The notes beneath the pieces are model-generated. The model was not told the DNA's origin, did no database searches, and saw only the letters and a program-made list of their open reading frames with translations. Position numbers and translations under genes: made by a program. Shown in pieces: positions 21,656 through 33,984 of a DNA stretch of 64,000 bases (positions are counted from its first letter, which is position 1; each line of letters begins with the position of its first letter). Source of the stretch: Niebla homalea (lineage: Eukaryota; Ascomycota; Lecanoromycetes; Lecanorales; Ramalinaceae); assembly GCA_019925105.1 (NCBI GenBank), contig JAHGAU010000008.1, positions 1,736,001-1,800,000 on the forward strand, read 5' to 3'.

Positions 21656-24633
21656 TCAATGTCCGTAATTGGCGCCCCAGCCCCCGCGATTGTTGCTCCC
21701 ATAGTAGTTCCCTCCATAACCCCCAGCGCCACCGTACCCTCCGCCGTAACCTCCCCCACCTTGGTGAGATTGACCCGCAGAACCATGAGCACCCCCGCCA
21801 GGTCCTCCGCCGTAGTTCGAATGGCTTGGGTATCCGCCATAGCCTCCCGGCTGGCCATACCGGGCGTCTTGCGGTGGCAGCACCGAAGGTGGGTTGGCTG
21901 CTGAACCAGGTCGACCAACCCCTGATTGACCCATTGCAGGGCTCGGCCCCCCCGGCATCTTTGACGTGTCGCCGTAGCCACTACGAAGGGCATCATCGTT
22001 GCCGGACGTATTACCCCCTAGACTTTGGCCTCCTTGATAGCTAGACTGTGACCTGCCGAATATTTCTGGCATGCTATCATTGGGCTGAGCGGAACCAGAT
22101 CGGGCCCCAAACCCACCAAGACCCCCAGTATTGGCGGCACTGTCACGTCCCGACCCGGGGAGCTGTTGACCAAAAGGACCAGCGTTGGCCGGTGAAGCAG
22201 TACTGTGTTGCTGATCGTGCGATGTCTGAGGTGACATCCCATAAGCCGGGTGCTGGTGCTGACCGTACAGGCCTTTGCCGCCAGCGGCACCACCAAATGG
22301 ACCGCCACCGTAGCCGCCTTGTCCGCCATACCCGTACTGTGGGTTCTGCGTAAGATATTGATCCTCGTAACGACGCGGGTCGTCGAACCCAGAACGATCA
22401 CGCCCGTATGGATGAGCACTTACTTGATTCATGTTGTAGGACGAATAGTAGCCACCGTAGGGGTACCCGCCGTAGCCAAAGCCTCCATGTTGCCCAGGAC
22501 CTTGTCCTTGTTGTGACATGTGATGCGGGTGAGTGTTGGACTGCTGATTGGACATGGAGCCGTACGGTGTTGATTGACCACTACTGTGGGCTTCTGCGCC
22601 TTGTCCAAACCGTCCTGGTGCTGTCGGGTATTGGGATGGCTGGACAGCTGCTGAAGAGCCTAGAGCACTACCGCTTCGCTGTTGCGGTCCGGCAGGCTCT
22701 GGACCTGAGTTCTGCTGATGTTGACCGTAGGCCCCATACTGACTATTTTGATAACCAGACCGTTGATCGTCCGAGGTATAGTAAGAAGACATATTGCTCG
22801 GTCCACTGCCATACTTCTCATTCGAGAATTGACGAGACTCATTAACCATACTCGAAGATCCAGCATTGCTGAAAGGGTCGTATTGCTGCGACTGTTGCAG
22901 CTGCTGGCCAAAGGGTTCATAGGATTTCGTAGACGGTGGTGCCTCAGGTCGAGCCGCGGATGGTGCATATCGATCGCCACCAAATTGATCATACGGGGGA
23001 TATGAAGAGGGCAACGATGCCTGATTTTCGGCACCTGATTGTTGAGGCGGCGCTTGCGTAGCTAACGGCTGGCTGACAGGAGGGAGACCGGGCGCTTGTC
23101 GAGGTGTGGCATGTGGTTCTTGGATAGGCGGTTGAGGCAGACCTTGTTGTTGCTGCTGCTGCAGCTGCAACGGAGCCGGTGGGAGAGAAGCTCTTGGAGC
23201 GACAGGAGAATGCTGAGGAGGCTGGACCCGAGTCTCAGGATCTTCCCGATCGCTGTCAACGTCCACATCCTCTGGTGTACCATTCAGGCCCATGCTGCCA
23301 AACTGTACAGCTGCTTTATCCACAGCATGTTTGCCAGGCATGACGACGGCCTCTTGCTGTTCCAGGATCTTTCTCTGGTAACTTGGCGTTCTACCAGGCA
23401 TGCCAGTCGCCTTGTATGCCGTTGTCGCATAGCCTCCCATCGGGGGACGAGAAGTAGTCACAGGTTGGGCAGGGACTAGCGGTGCCCCACTGAAACCACG
23501 CTGATCCAATGTGCTTGCTGCCGTGCTTGCGGCCGTGGCTGAGGTTACAGGTCCGGAAATGTCCGGAAGCTTTTCTAGGTTTGTCTCTGTTAGATCATCT
23601 TTTGTGGGGGTAAGATCCGCCGCTTGCTCTGAAGTCGCGAGGTCTGTAGCTGGAGGAGTGTTTGGAATTTCTGAAGTATCATTGACCGTCACCGGAGGTG
23701 GCAGCCCTTGCATGCTGCCATCTTGCGAAGTCGGTGGCGCAGCGATGGGGGTCTCAACTGGAGCTTCGTTGGTCGGGGCAGACTTGGGAACTTTTGGTGG
23801 CGCGGGTGCCAGCTTAGGCTTCGCGAACATACTTGCCCAGCTCTTGCTTCCATCTGGCTTGGATGAAGCTTTGGATTCCTCGGGTGCTTGGGAAGTGGAA
23901 TCGGCGGAGACATGCTCCCATCCAGAGTCAAGTGGAGATGTGCTTGCGTCTGCCGGAGCTGAATCATCCAACGTGCCCGATGCAGCAGATAAAGCCGAAC
24001 CCTCCTCATTGGTGGTACTAGTGCCATTGATCTTGCTGGATGAGGGTGGGGCTCTGGCGCCCCTCCCAGCACGGCTTCCTCCTCGGCCGCGATCTGAGGC
24101 ACTACGACCACGTGCAGGCCCGCGAGCAGTGTCGGAGCCACCTCGACCTCTTCCTCCTCGAGTTGAGGGCGCAAGCATATCGGCGCCTGCGATTACCGAA
24201 TCCTTGGCTTTGGACTGGGAGCGGTCTTTGGTTTTCTTCTTTACTTCGCCCCATTGCGACACATTGCCTGGCATGCGTGGTCAGTTGCGTGTGTGATGGA
24301 AGTGTGCATACAAAAGGAGCAAGTACCTTCTGAAATGCGACCGATGGTACTTTCAAGGTCACCATCGGTTTCTTGAAGGGCAAAGACCAGGTCCTCGTTG
24401 GTCCAATCTGGGAACATCTCTTTGAGCGTGCTTAATTGGGAGGAAAACTTGGACTTCAGTTCACCAATCTCGCCTTCATCTTCGAGTGTGGGGGATGAAT
24501 GGTCGAGAGCGTCTACTTTTGCACCGTTGGTCTGTCGATTCCCACCTCTGCCTCGACCGTTGTAGCCCCCTCTTCCGCTCCTGGTGGAGCCCCGACCCCG
24601 CGGCGCTGAAGGCCTCGACCTGGCTTCCGACAT
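21656..24633 (-). CDS. DEF1: RNA polymerase II degradation factor DEF1
   Basis: DEF1 helps ubiquitinate and degrade stalled RNA polymerase II after DNA damage. Two exons on the minus strand, 24633-24327 and 24267-21656, 972 aa; the 59-nt intron 24268-24326 has an AACTGACC branch point. The N-terminus is RG-rich (RGRGSTRSGRGGYNGRGRG). A CUE ubiquitin-binding domain follows at about residues 60-103, with LKEMFPDWTNEDLVFALQE and GDLESTIGRI, interrupted by the intron right after ISEG. The rest is disordered: another RG-rich patch, a Ser/Ala/Pro region, a Gln-rich stretch around residue 490 (LQLQQQQQQG) and a Gly/Tyr-rich, prion-like C-terminus ending RGGWGANYGH. In yeast, a truncated nuclear form of Def1 arises by proteasomal clipping before the Q-rich part. 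Family identity is strong. Confidence 0.9.
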
Positions 24634-25387
24634 TGTATGATCTTTAGGAATGTGTATTGATTGGAGCGGTGAGAATGTATCAATCCCGCTGTTAGGACTT
24701 GAGTAATGGGTGTGGTGATCAGCCTGGGAGAGGGGAGAGAGAAGGCTCAATACAGGTTGGGAGTCAGGCTGCAAAAGGAGCCAGATGGGGATATGTGTGG
24801 AAGATCGATCTGGTAGGCGAAGTGTGGTATGAAGATGAGGTAGTAATAGGTCAAGGAAATGGTGTGACAGGAACCAGGAAAGTGATGCACTTCACTTTCC
24901 TTTTTACTTGTTTGAGAAAATGAATATAGAAACCTTTTTGCAATGGAAATTCGTATGAGCGCGTGGATCCCAAGACGCGTAAGAAATCAAGCGCTAATCG
25001 CTAGTGCCGTTACAGAGGAGCTTGGCAGTTGGCATCCGATTAGTCGAATCATCCAAGACTTGGCAGAGATATGATAGGTGCCCAAGGTGCCCAAGGTACC
25101 CTCGCTTGGGGTACCCTCGGTACCTTATAATCCGTCCGTGGATGATGGTTCCTCCGCCCTTGCACCACCATCCTCCATCATTGCATCTGCTCGGTGACCT
25201 GACCGTTCGCAATCCTAAGGTCTAAGGTCCAAGGTCCGTCCAGTCGATGGGATGGCTTCCAAGCAAAGCTTACCATCGAGTTTCTTGACATGGCATAGTT
25301 CTATGAGCGTCTTGATCCCTCGCCTCAATCTGCGGCATTCTCTTTCCGCCACTGGAATACCCCAATGAACACTCGCAGTTGGGCACC
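24634..25387. other. Intergenic, shared upstream region
   Basis: Lies between the divergent starts of DEF1 and the gene at 25388. Contains short direct repeats of GGTACC-like elements at about 25080-25130. No coding sequence supported. Confidence 0.4.
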
Positions 25388-26593
25388 ATGAGAACGTCAC
25401 TAGCCCTTCGCTGGAAAGCGCTGGTGCGAAAGATACATCCTCCGCTCCCAATGACCCCCAGAGAAGAACGTATGCTCCTCAAAGCTCTCAACGCCTCTTT
25501 CAAGGAAGACATCTCCCAACGTCACCCAACCACAGGAGTCATCAACGCCAATGCCCACGTCAAGTCTATCCTGACTAGCCCTCTGCTTGTCCATAGATCC
25601 GCTCCGATGAATCGAGGGAATGTGACTGCAACGGAAATATCCCCCAAGCTTCCTGAACCGCAAAGAGGCCCAATAAAGGTATTTGAAACATATTTCTCTC
25701 GCGGCACAATGACGCTCAGAGAAGCGAGGCTTTGTCTCCGAGCGTTACGAAAGCAGTGTCAAGCATCAGTGCATCCGCCAACAGCCATGCAGCACACAGG
25801 AGCAGGAGCAACCACATTGCAGTGGCTGTGGTCTTCCGGCCTCTCGGACTCCTTTCAGTTCCTCAAAGATTTGAGCTTCGTCCAAGAGGTCGTTCCATTT
25901 CTTATTGCTGAAGGCAAATCTTCAGTTCCAAACAGCTGGATGGAGCATGGCTTTGCGACCCTTGCGAAGGAATTGAGTACGGACAACCTTGGTAGACTAT
26001 TTGGCCACATCAATCTGGCCATCGTCGAGGCTGAGATTAGGCTTGGAGCTGGCCTTGCTTCTGCTGTCACTGGCTTTGTGAATGCCTTTCGCAAACATCC
26101 AGGCGATCGATCTCACACGCAGCTGTATTCGATATATGGGCGAACTGGAAGACGCTTAGTCCATGCGATGGAGAATGCACAAGTCCCTCCGAAGCTACCT
26201 ACAGCTACCTACAGTGCGCTTCGAGCATCTGCCCAGGCTTGGTCGAAGCAAAATAGCTTCTCATCCGCCTGGCTTGCCTTGCATGATCCAGTGTCACCTT
26301 CCGTGACTGAGACTGTGTCGTATCTTGAAAACCTTGATTTCGATACTATCGAGGATCTTGAGGAGCAACGCTACAGGCCAACTGTGAATCTGTCTTTGAA
26401 GGCCGCTGGTGCCTTGATGGATGCCAACCGGACGGACGACGCTGCACGGGTCATGGACATTCTCGAAACACGTTTCCCGACCCATATCGGTTACCCAGCT
26501 ACCGGGGTCAGATCGAAAGGAGGCAAGTGGGAGGCTCCTTCAGCTGCCGAAGCACTGAGCACTAGACTATTACAAAATCTAGTGGCTGACTGA
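25388..26593 (+). CDS. Conserved fungal protein, probably mitochondrial, unknown function
   Basis: Single exon, 401 aa from the ATG at 25388. The N-terminus (MRTSLALRWKALVRKIHPPL) is basic and amphipathic with no acidic residue, as expected of a mitochondrial targeting sequence. It is followed by PMTPREERMLLKALNASFKE, which reads like the conserved N-terminal block of an ascomycete protein family seen in genome annotations without a known role. The body is predicted mostly helical with repeated short helical pairs (for example DNLGRLFGHINLAIVEAEIR). No catalytic motif or membrane helix is visible. The frame is intact and codon use resembles the neighbouring conserved genes. Confidence 0.7.
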   Translation: MRTSLALRWKALVRKIHPPLPMTPREERMLLKALNASFKEDISQRHPTTGVINANAHVKSILTSPLLVHRSAPMNRGNVTATEISPKLPEPQRGPIKVFETYFSRGTMTLREARLCLRALRKQCQASVHPPTAMQHTGAGATTLQWLWSSGLSDSFQFLKDLSFVQEVVPFLIAEGKSSVPNSWMEHGFATLAKELSTDNLGRLFGHINLAIVEAEIRLGAGLASAVTGFVNAFRKHPGDRSHTQLYSIYGRTGRRLVHAMENAQVPPKLPTATYSALRASAQAWSKQNSFSSAWLALHDPVSPSVTETVSYLENLDFDTIEDLEEQRYRPTVNLSLKAAGALMDANRTDDAARVMDILETRFPTHIGYPATGVRSKGGKWEAPSAAEALSTRLLQNLVAD

Positions 26594-27591
26594 AATTGCC
26601 AAAAATGTGCGTTTAATACGATACACTACGTATTAAGGAAACCGAGAGACACCGAGCCCGTCCCCACCGACTAACCCTCAACCCATCGTGTGGTCAACAC
26701 AAGAATGTCCCGAGGGTCTCGCGGTATTGGGACCCTCGTTGAATATACCGCTCAACCTGACATACGGTAGATCAAGGTACCATTGTGTCATTATATCCCT
26801 GAATGAACAATCTCCGGATCCAAGACGGCTCTAGCCAGCCAAGGCCCGTTTCAGCAGATCCTTGACGTCCCTGACATCAGGGCGTCTTTCTTGTACCAAG
26901 ATGCAAGGCTAGCGCTACTGCCTTTCGCAGTGATAAATCAACTTCGGCACATGACCGATACGGTCCTATCTATGATGAGAAAGAAGACGCAGTGGTGGCG
27001 GGCAGAGGAGTTGGATATTGTGAATGTTACGATCGCCCAGATGGAAGGCTCCGATCATGTCTGCATCGCCTGATGAGCGAGAAGTGACTTACGAGGTTGC
27101 ATGATACCCAGAGGAATCAGTGTCAAATGAAGCAGTGGCTTTACATATGCCATTGACAGCTATTCGAGATCATGATATTGAGAGCGAATGGCAATTGGAC
27201 CAGATCTCAATGCGATGCTCTCGAGACTTTCTTGATTTGACCCCCAGTACCTCCAAGCCTCCTTGCAATACGATGCTCAACCCAACTGCTAACATCTGAA
27301 AAGCATCACTGTGCGACTGTCTAGGAATTGTTGTCCATGCCAAGCTCTCGTCCGACGCAGCATTGAGATTGGCAATAAAGCATCACCAATCTTGAATTAT
27401 ACGCTGCCATTCATCTGCGCATGCTCTACACGGGGAGAACTGTGAAATCACCCAGTTCATTCATCTCACCATTGAGGACCTGCTTGGACAACGGCTTTTG
27501 CCAAAATTGCTCTATACACGTCCTTTCCATCAAAAACTTGTTGTTTTTCATCACCTCCGTACCCAGTAGACTACCCAACGTATTCATCATC
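26594..27591. other. Intergenic, nothing recognised
   Basis: About 1 kb without a supportable gene. The open frame at 26891-27073 is too short and has no homology I recognise. Confidence 0.4.
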
Positions 27592-28599
27592 ATGCCTACC
27601 CGCCCTGACCTCACTGTCACCGCTCGCTCCACCCGATCGGCCTCGCGTGGTAGAGCCATCCCGGGGCCCTCATCGTTAAAGGGACCGGCCAGGGCGTCCT
27701 CCGCGGCCAAAAAGGTGACGGATCGTGCTTTGCACGGTCGAGTTGAGAAGCCTACTAATAGTAGATCCACGTCCGGGTCTGCGTCGCGATCTCGTTCTCG
27801 CCACGTCCGCATCGCGAGTCCACAGCGGTTAACCGAGCCTGGTACCTTCGATCCTGATAATGATAATGACATCGACGTGTAAGAGACTGAGTTCCATCAT
27901 ACATAAGGGCCCGTCACCCAGCAACCCAATCAGCCTGGGGCCCCACCCCCATAAGTGCCGTAAGCGGGGGGGTGGCTGTACGTGCCAGCCGGACATACCC
28001 CACCCACCCATATGCCTTATCAACAGTCCTAGCCGTCTTTTCCTCAGTATGGACAGCCTCAGGCTGAGATGCGGGGTATAACGTCGGAGTCGGAGGCTTT
28101 ACAGGGTCTGTACCGTGATAGATACGAGGTGTCCTTTAAGGGTATTTCGTTAGATACGTTTCTCCACGAGCACCGTAACATTCGTACCAAATTTCCTTCA
28201 ATCAAGAAATCCTGGTTTACCGCTATATGGAAAGGGGATCTGGATTATTCAGCCCTCGAGAGGATCGCAATGGAATACCACTCCTTCGGAGCTGGGCCTC
28301 AGGGTAAGGAGAACGCATTTAAGAAGAAGTACCCGTTGTTGTTCACCGGTATCGAGATCTACTCCATAATTCTCTGTCACTTTAACCCGGAGAGACGGCT
28401 CGAAATGTATGAGGCCTTTGCAACGTACCGGGCCCATCTCTTCGAGCTGCTGGTCTCGTGTACCCTCGACTCTGTGATTCGTTACCACCACATCTTTGTC
28501 GGCCGTGCTATGGCCTATCCTGACTCAGCTCGCCTTGAAGGTCTCTTTCCCGGAGGTATATATGGAAAAGGTGTAAGATCTTTGTCGAAAAGGATGTGA
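27592..28599 (+). CDS. Unrecognised two-exon protein; possibly from a mobile element
   Basis: Proposed exons 27592-27876 and 28048-28599, about 278 aa. Exon 1 is basic and Ser/Arg-rich (STRSASRGRAIPGPSSLKG, later SRSRSRHVRI) and ends NDNDID. Exon 2 is a compact helical domain starting near MRGITSESEALQGLYRDRYE, with SWFTAIWKGDLDYSALERI and CHFNPERRLEMYEAFATYRA. A nucleic-acid-binding basic arm followed by an all-helical domain of this size resembles the layout of retroelement capsid proteins, but I recognise no family and no reverse transcriptase or integrase lies nearby. The donor (GTGTAA) is non-ideal, and the CTCAG acceptor at 28047 is only one of several candidates. Just downstream (28613-28645) another frame shows a CxxC-like cluster. 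Confidence 0.4.
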
Positions 28600-29645
28600 G
28601 ACAATAACAACTCCCTGCTTCGTATGTGGGGGGCCAGTTGCGTGTCAGTTGTTGGCTTGATGTCATTCGAACGATTTATTATGCTGGATATACCGGAATG
28701 AAAATATTCAGACATGATAGGTACTATCATGATGTGATAGATTAGGAATCGCCTCCCTTGCCAATCTTAGCGGTGTGATAAGTCTACATCGCACAACCTA
28801 AGTCTAGCAGTTAAGGCTTCACGAATTGAAGGCTTGTCAGGCTCGCCAGCGGGCTACCAGACATAGACGTAGTAGGAATATTCGATTTGAATAGATGATC
28901 AGACTTGGGGTCGTGTGGGAAAAATCTGGCTCGTTTGAGGGATGACCCAAATATTCGACCGGTTGACTGTCAAGTTCTGAATGGGATGATTGTGAGGACT
29001 GGATACTCCAATACCAAGGCTACACTACATCTCTCCAGCTAGCCAGATATTCGTGATAAGCTCCTAAAGGCCAAGCAAGCAAATCATCTCATTGAAGAAT
29101 TCTGGCATGCTGATCACCATAAAGCTATTCAATAAGGGACCTTGACTATGATAGGACACAAGGTTGTTACTGTAATAGGAGATGCCTATCAAATAGAGGT
29201 GATTCATTATTCTTCACAACTACAGCACGAAAATGTAAACTGGCACCATTATGCCTGCGATCATGAACCGCTTGAGTGAGAATGATATTACACACCGAGA
29301 CCATATATGTAGCTTAATCACCCCCAATGCTGTTATCAGGCATTACATCCACGAAGACCAGGTCAGGCCCAATTCCGTCTAGTCGTGTGTGATGAATTTA
29401 GTGTGAATTTGGTGTGAATTTGATGTGAATAAGAAGCGCCAAGACTGACTGAGAACACAACGTTTAAGGAAGGTTCCCCCGCCCGATCTTCCCTAAAACA
29501 CACATCTGACATTTCCATCCTGTAAAAACTGTAAACACACCATCTGTACAGCTTTGCCCTCGCGATCTCAACACTCAATTCATCGCACGCTGGCGTGTGG
29601 CGTTTCTGACCAACCTCATCGTATTCCACAGCAACACTGTACAAG
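28600..29645. other. Non-coding, possibly decayed sequence
   Basis: About 1 kb with many stops in all frames. Short stretches look like eroded coding sequence but cannot be assigned. A small 11-bp triple repeat (GTGTGAATTTG type) lies at 29397-29428. Confidence 0.4.
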
Positions 29646-32600
29646 ATGAAGCCCAAAGATTCCAGAATACCAACCCGACAGACTTTTCGCCCCAATCCTC
29701 CTCGACGCGAACAACCACATTCTACCTCACGCGCATTACAGCAACCATTGGACTTCCACACTGACTCAGTCAATCAATCCTACCTCGCTACTCCCAGTCC
29801 CGCCATAGACCCAGCGCGGAACACCTTTGGTGAAGCATTCCGCAAAACCGAGTCGCAACCGGCGCATCATGACCAGGACGACCGGCCAGGCGCAGCGAGG
29901 TTTCCGCTCGGGGGCAATCCACGACAGCCACCACCCGTGCAGACCGCAATCCCGGGACCCGCTTCAGGAGTTTCTACCAATCTACTACGAACCCCACACC
30001 CCCCGGGTTCTACTCTTTGTCTGGCTCACCGTCGCATCGATCTTTTGTACTGCCGGCATCTACCCCACCCAAAGAGGCTGCGGAAGCTTACGACCGCATT
30101 CAGGCTTTGAACAAGCTATTCCAACCCCCCCGGACCCCCAAGCGCTGGTCTGAATATCCTGCACAGGCAGAGTCTACCCCCCCCAAGGAGATTGCGGAAA
30201 CTTACGACCGCATCCAGGCCGAATCTGACCTCCTCGAGGATTCCTCCTCTGACGAAGGCTCGCAAAACTCGCGCCCAGCCAGCGTACTTCCCCCTCGCAA
30301 GTCGCCGCCACCTTCACCCTCGCCGCTCACAGCTCCGAGAAAACCTTCACCTACAATGGAGCAGGACTCCACACCACATGTCGAGCCTGCTGAGAAGAAA
30401 GAGAACGTCAATGATGACGAGGAGCACGCAGGTCAGGCGGATAGTTCTGTCAAAGGAGAACACACTGAGGAGAACGCAAGTCAGGCGGATAGCTCTGTCA
30501 AAGAGGAGCAAAAAGAGCACACAGAGGAGCACACAAAGGAGCACACAGAGGAGCACACAGAAGAGCACACTGAGGAGCACACGGAGGAGAATGCAAGTCA
30601 GGCGGATAGTTCTGTCAAAGGAGAGCAAATTGAGGAGCACACTTCCTCGTCGCTCGACAGTGTGTCTTCACAGTACGCACGAGATCTGCAGAGAATGGAG
30701 GGCGCAAAAGGGAGCCGCCCAAGAGCATTCAGCAAAGCGCATCCAGGTGAGAAGGCCGGGCTCACTGTCGAAAACTTGAAACGACAGAATGGCAGCAACG
30801 AATGTTTGACTAGCAAGAAAAGCGCCGGCACTTTCAGTCAAACAGACTCCGATCCAGGCGTCAATGTTCCAAACGGGTGGGGCAGGAAGGCCAAGTCGGA
30901 CAACGAGTGGCTGAGTCGGATCAATTCTCGGAAGGAGAAAAAGGCGACTTCGACAACATCAGATAGACGTTCACTGGACGAGGAGATGATATCTTCCACC
31001 AAGGATAGGACGGACCCAAAGAGCCACAAGGACGCTCCTGCTTCCAGAATTCCACTACCTTCCGGCGGTTTGAAATCTTCTGGCAGAACACTATCATCAA
31101 GCTCTACGCCAACCTTCTCCAACCAGACTAAACCTCCAATGAACCAGCGTCCGGATCTCAATTTGGATGACGAGTTCACTGGTCGCTCCTTGCAAGCCTC
31201 CGAAAGTCCACGCTTGCGCATCAAGGATTTCCATCAAGCATCGATGTCCGGACATGAGATAGCAAAGCTGACGGAACAGGCCGTGACGACGAACAGACTG
31301 GGCCAATTGAGAGAGCGCGAATCACAACAGCAACTGTCAAAAGCCGTTCCGAGTCGTGCATCGCCAGAATTGAAGCGAGAGGGTAGTTCGAAACAACAGC
31401 CATCCACCACCTCCCAGCATCATGAAATCACCAAACCAAAACAGGAATCCCACCTGGACGACTCTCAAGTTGGGACGGCTGAAGCCGGAACGAAAACTAA
31501 GGGCGAGCAGGTACCAGACACGCCTGTTATACTCTACAGAACGAAGTCTGGTAATGTGCAGAGTGTCGAAGCATCACGCGGATACAAAATACCGACACAC
31601 ATCTTTGAGAGTTATAACCATATTCCTCCTCACCTGCGTAAGCTCAAAGGATCTCATGGTCTGCTCAAGAGGCTTTCTATAGCATCAAGTGATAGTTCGA
31701 GCCCAGACAATCCAGAAGAATCCAAACCCAAAGCATCTCCTTCAAGCGCAGCTATTGAACAGACACCGCAGATTCCACAACCTACCAAAGACATGAAGAC
31801 CCCGGTCGTCACTGGAGCCTGGGTCGATCAAACAGCAACAGACATCACTCCCACTGCCGAACCTGGCACATTGCAGAAGACGCCATTTGTGACTGGCGGT
31901 TGGATCGACACACCACTACCCACCACTGAAGCAGACAAAGGCCAGACTCATGACCAAGCCTCCGGCAACGGCGGTGCTCCAAGCAAGAATTCGGCCACCG
32001 ACCTGGTCAAGAGTTCGGCTCCACAAAGCAGCGCGCAGCCGTCTGACTCCCATTCCCAAGGAACCCAGCAGCCGCTAAATGATAGTGGCCCACCTCTTCC
32101 CAAATCCGCCCTGCAAAACATCTTGAATAAAGTCAAGAACGGCGCTGATCCCTCTGACATCCCGAGCACAATACAGGGCATTCCTGAAGGTAATGACCCA
32201 ACCTTACATCTCGGCGACTCCACCATCGCTTCTCTGGAAGACCTCGTTGCCAATTCAAACTCCCCAACGGCCAACGTCTCTCCAACTCTACCATCAACCA
32301 ACGCGCCGTCCGACCCTTCCACAGAATCTCAAACCACTTTTACCTCCCGCGCTGGCATGTCTCTCCCTACCGACCCCGAGGAAACGGCCGCTGTGCTCAA
32401 ACGCCTCAACGCTGTCGCCCCTTCGATCCGCGATTCCAAAAGCCAGCTTGCCAACCTCTCACGCTCTCTCTCAAGCCCCGCTCCGACTACCACCACCAAC
32501 ACTTTGGGTGCCGGCGTCGAACAATGCAACGAAGCAGGCCCTGTCCACGACTTCATGCTCCCCTGCACCACCTGCGCCCCAACCCCCACCTGGCTGGCCC

Positions 32601-33028
32601 CGCACGTCGCACTCACCCCTCTCACCATACCCATCCCGCTACTCTGGCGCTGGCGCCCCGATGGCCGCTTTGAATTGACAACGTTGGGAATGATGCTCCT
32701 TCTCCTAATCGGCTTAATCTTCTCCGAGATCTGGGCGCAAGCGAATTACGCACACCCACTTTACGCCAGCTCAATGGTGGGCTTTGGTGTAGATGTCCAC
32801 GCGCCGGCGGCCCCGTTCGTCTTGGCGAAGGTGCTTTGGCGGCAGACCGGGTTGGGGGTCTTTGCTGGGGTGGCCCGCCCTGGGTGGAGAGTTTTGAAAG
32901 GTGTGGGAGGTTGGTTGGGTGGGCTATTCAGTGTGAATAGAGGTGGAGGACTGAGGGGAAGGCAGGCGAGGGGAGTAGGGGGAGGATGGGATGGGTTGAT
33001 GTGGATGGGGGAGGATGAGGTGATGTGA
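29646..33028 (+). CDS. Long disordered protein with a conserved C-terminal membrane segment
   Basis: The main exon is open from about 29875 to the stop at 33028 and has no early ATG. A likely first exon starts at the ATG 29646 and splices at 29830-29942 (donor GTGAAG, acceptor GTGCAG, length restoring frame), giving about 1,090 aa; a 29900-29967 splice is an alternative. Two near-copies of a motif (PPKEAAEAYDRIQALN and PPKEIAETYDRIQAES) open the protein. A Glu/His/Thr repeat block (EEHT units) lies at 30505-30600. Later come two copies of a KTPxVTGxW(V/I)D motif and DSTIASLEDL. Near the C-terminus is one membrane helix (TTLGMMLLLLIGLIFSEIWA) followed by HPLYASSMVGFGVD. This layout recalls fungal nuclear-envelope or spindle-pole-associated proteins, but that is only a resemblance. 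The very end is Gly/Arg-rich. Confidence 0.65.
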
Positions 33029-33044
33029 GGCGGAAGGGGGAGGG

Positions 33045-33180
33045 GGAAGGGAAGGTCGATACCCACCGGGGGAAAGGGGGGTCGGAAACCCACGAGGGGG
33101 GGAACGGAGGGGGGCGGAAACCTACCGGGGGAAAGGAAGGGGCCGGGAATCCCACCAGGGGGAACGGGGTAAAAGGGGAA
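33045..33180. repeat. G-rich minisatellite, about 28-30 bp unit
   Basis: About four degenerate copies of a unit of the form AAACCYACCGGGGGAAAGG, with runs of four to seven G on the plus strand. It starts within 20 bp of the stop codon of the preceding gene, so it probably lies in its 3' UTR. The run spacing would allow G-quadruplex folding in the RNA or DNA. Confidence 0.75.
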
Positions 33181-33366
33181 GGCTTGCGAGGTATGGCTAG
33201 TAGGACCGACATCTGGTTGCACCGAATAGGTTGCCCGGGTCGGTTCGAACACCACCATCTCGCTTGCTCTTCCCCCGGGGTTGGGGAATGGCATTGGGAG
33301 GCCGGTTCCAGTGCACCGAAAGGTCGCCTGGCTGGTTCTTTCCTTGTCCATTCTCCAACCTCACCC

Positions 33367-33495
33367 TCAGTACCTGTCTGGTTTGGGGCCCGGCTTTCCT
33401 TCTGAGTACCTGTCTGGTGGGGTCCGCTTCTTTATTCCAAGTACCTGTCTTGTGGGGATCTGGCTCTCCGAGTACCTGTCTGGAGGGGTCGACCT
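33367..33495. repeat. Minisatellite with GAGTACCTGTCTGG core
   Basis: Four copies of a roughly 38-bp unit whose best-kept core is AGTACCTGTCTGGNGGGGTC (33368, 33405, 33439 and 33473). The sequence between cores has diverged. Non-coding. Confidence 0.8.
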
Positions 33496-33984
33496 TCCTT
33501 TCTCTTCTTCTGGTAATACAAAAGGGGGGGGGGAGGCGTTTTCATAGCATAGCGGGCGGAAATTAATGACCAATGACCTATCATGACAGCGAATCGTCCA
33601 GCATGAAGCATTAGCACATCGGAGCGTCTCTTAGCTCCAATCACTAATACTCGATCAATCTCAATCGTTCCTCGTTGACACTCTATCTGCCTGCTTCACA
33701 CTACATACCTCGGTATTCCTCTGATCGAATCTACGATCTACATCGCTAGCCTGATGTTGGACCTACCACCACGTCCCATCAGCCTATCAACGCACGCCCC
33801 CTCTTTACTGACTCACCGCAGGACACTTTCTCTCTCTCTCTCCTAGCGACCGCCCCGTCCCGTCCGTTCGTCTGTCTACCCAGCCAACCTCGCTGCGCCA
33901 AGGATCACACATCTTGTTGTTGTTGTCTGCGTCGTTGCTCGTTTTGTAGAACAATGTTATCGTGCAGACCAACCCCCCTCCCGG

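Noticed and set aside
23511..24296. 261-codon plus-strand frame inside DEF1
   Set aside because: Antisense shadow of the Ser/Ala/Pro-rich part of DEF1; composition only mirrors that region.
33025..33405. 126-codon frame across the G-rich minisatellite
   Set aside because: The protein would be pure Gly/Lys/Glu low complexity created by the repeat; no start context or homology.
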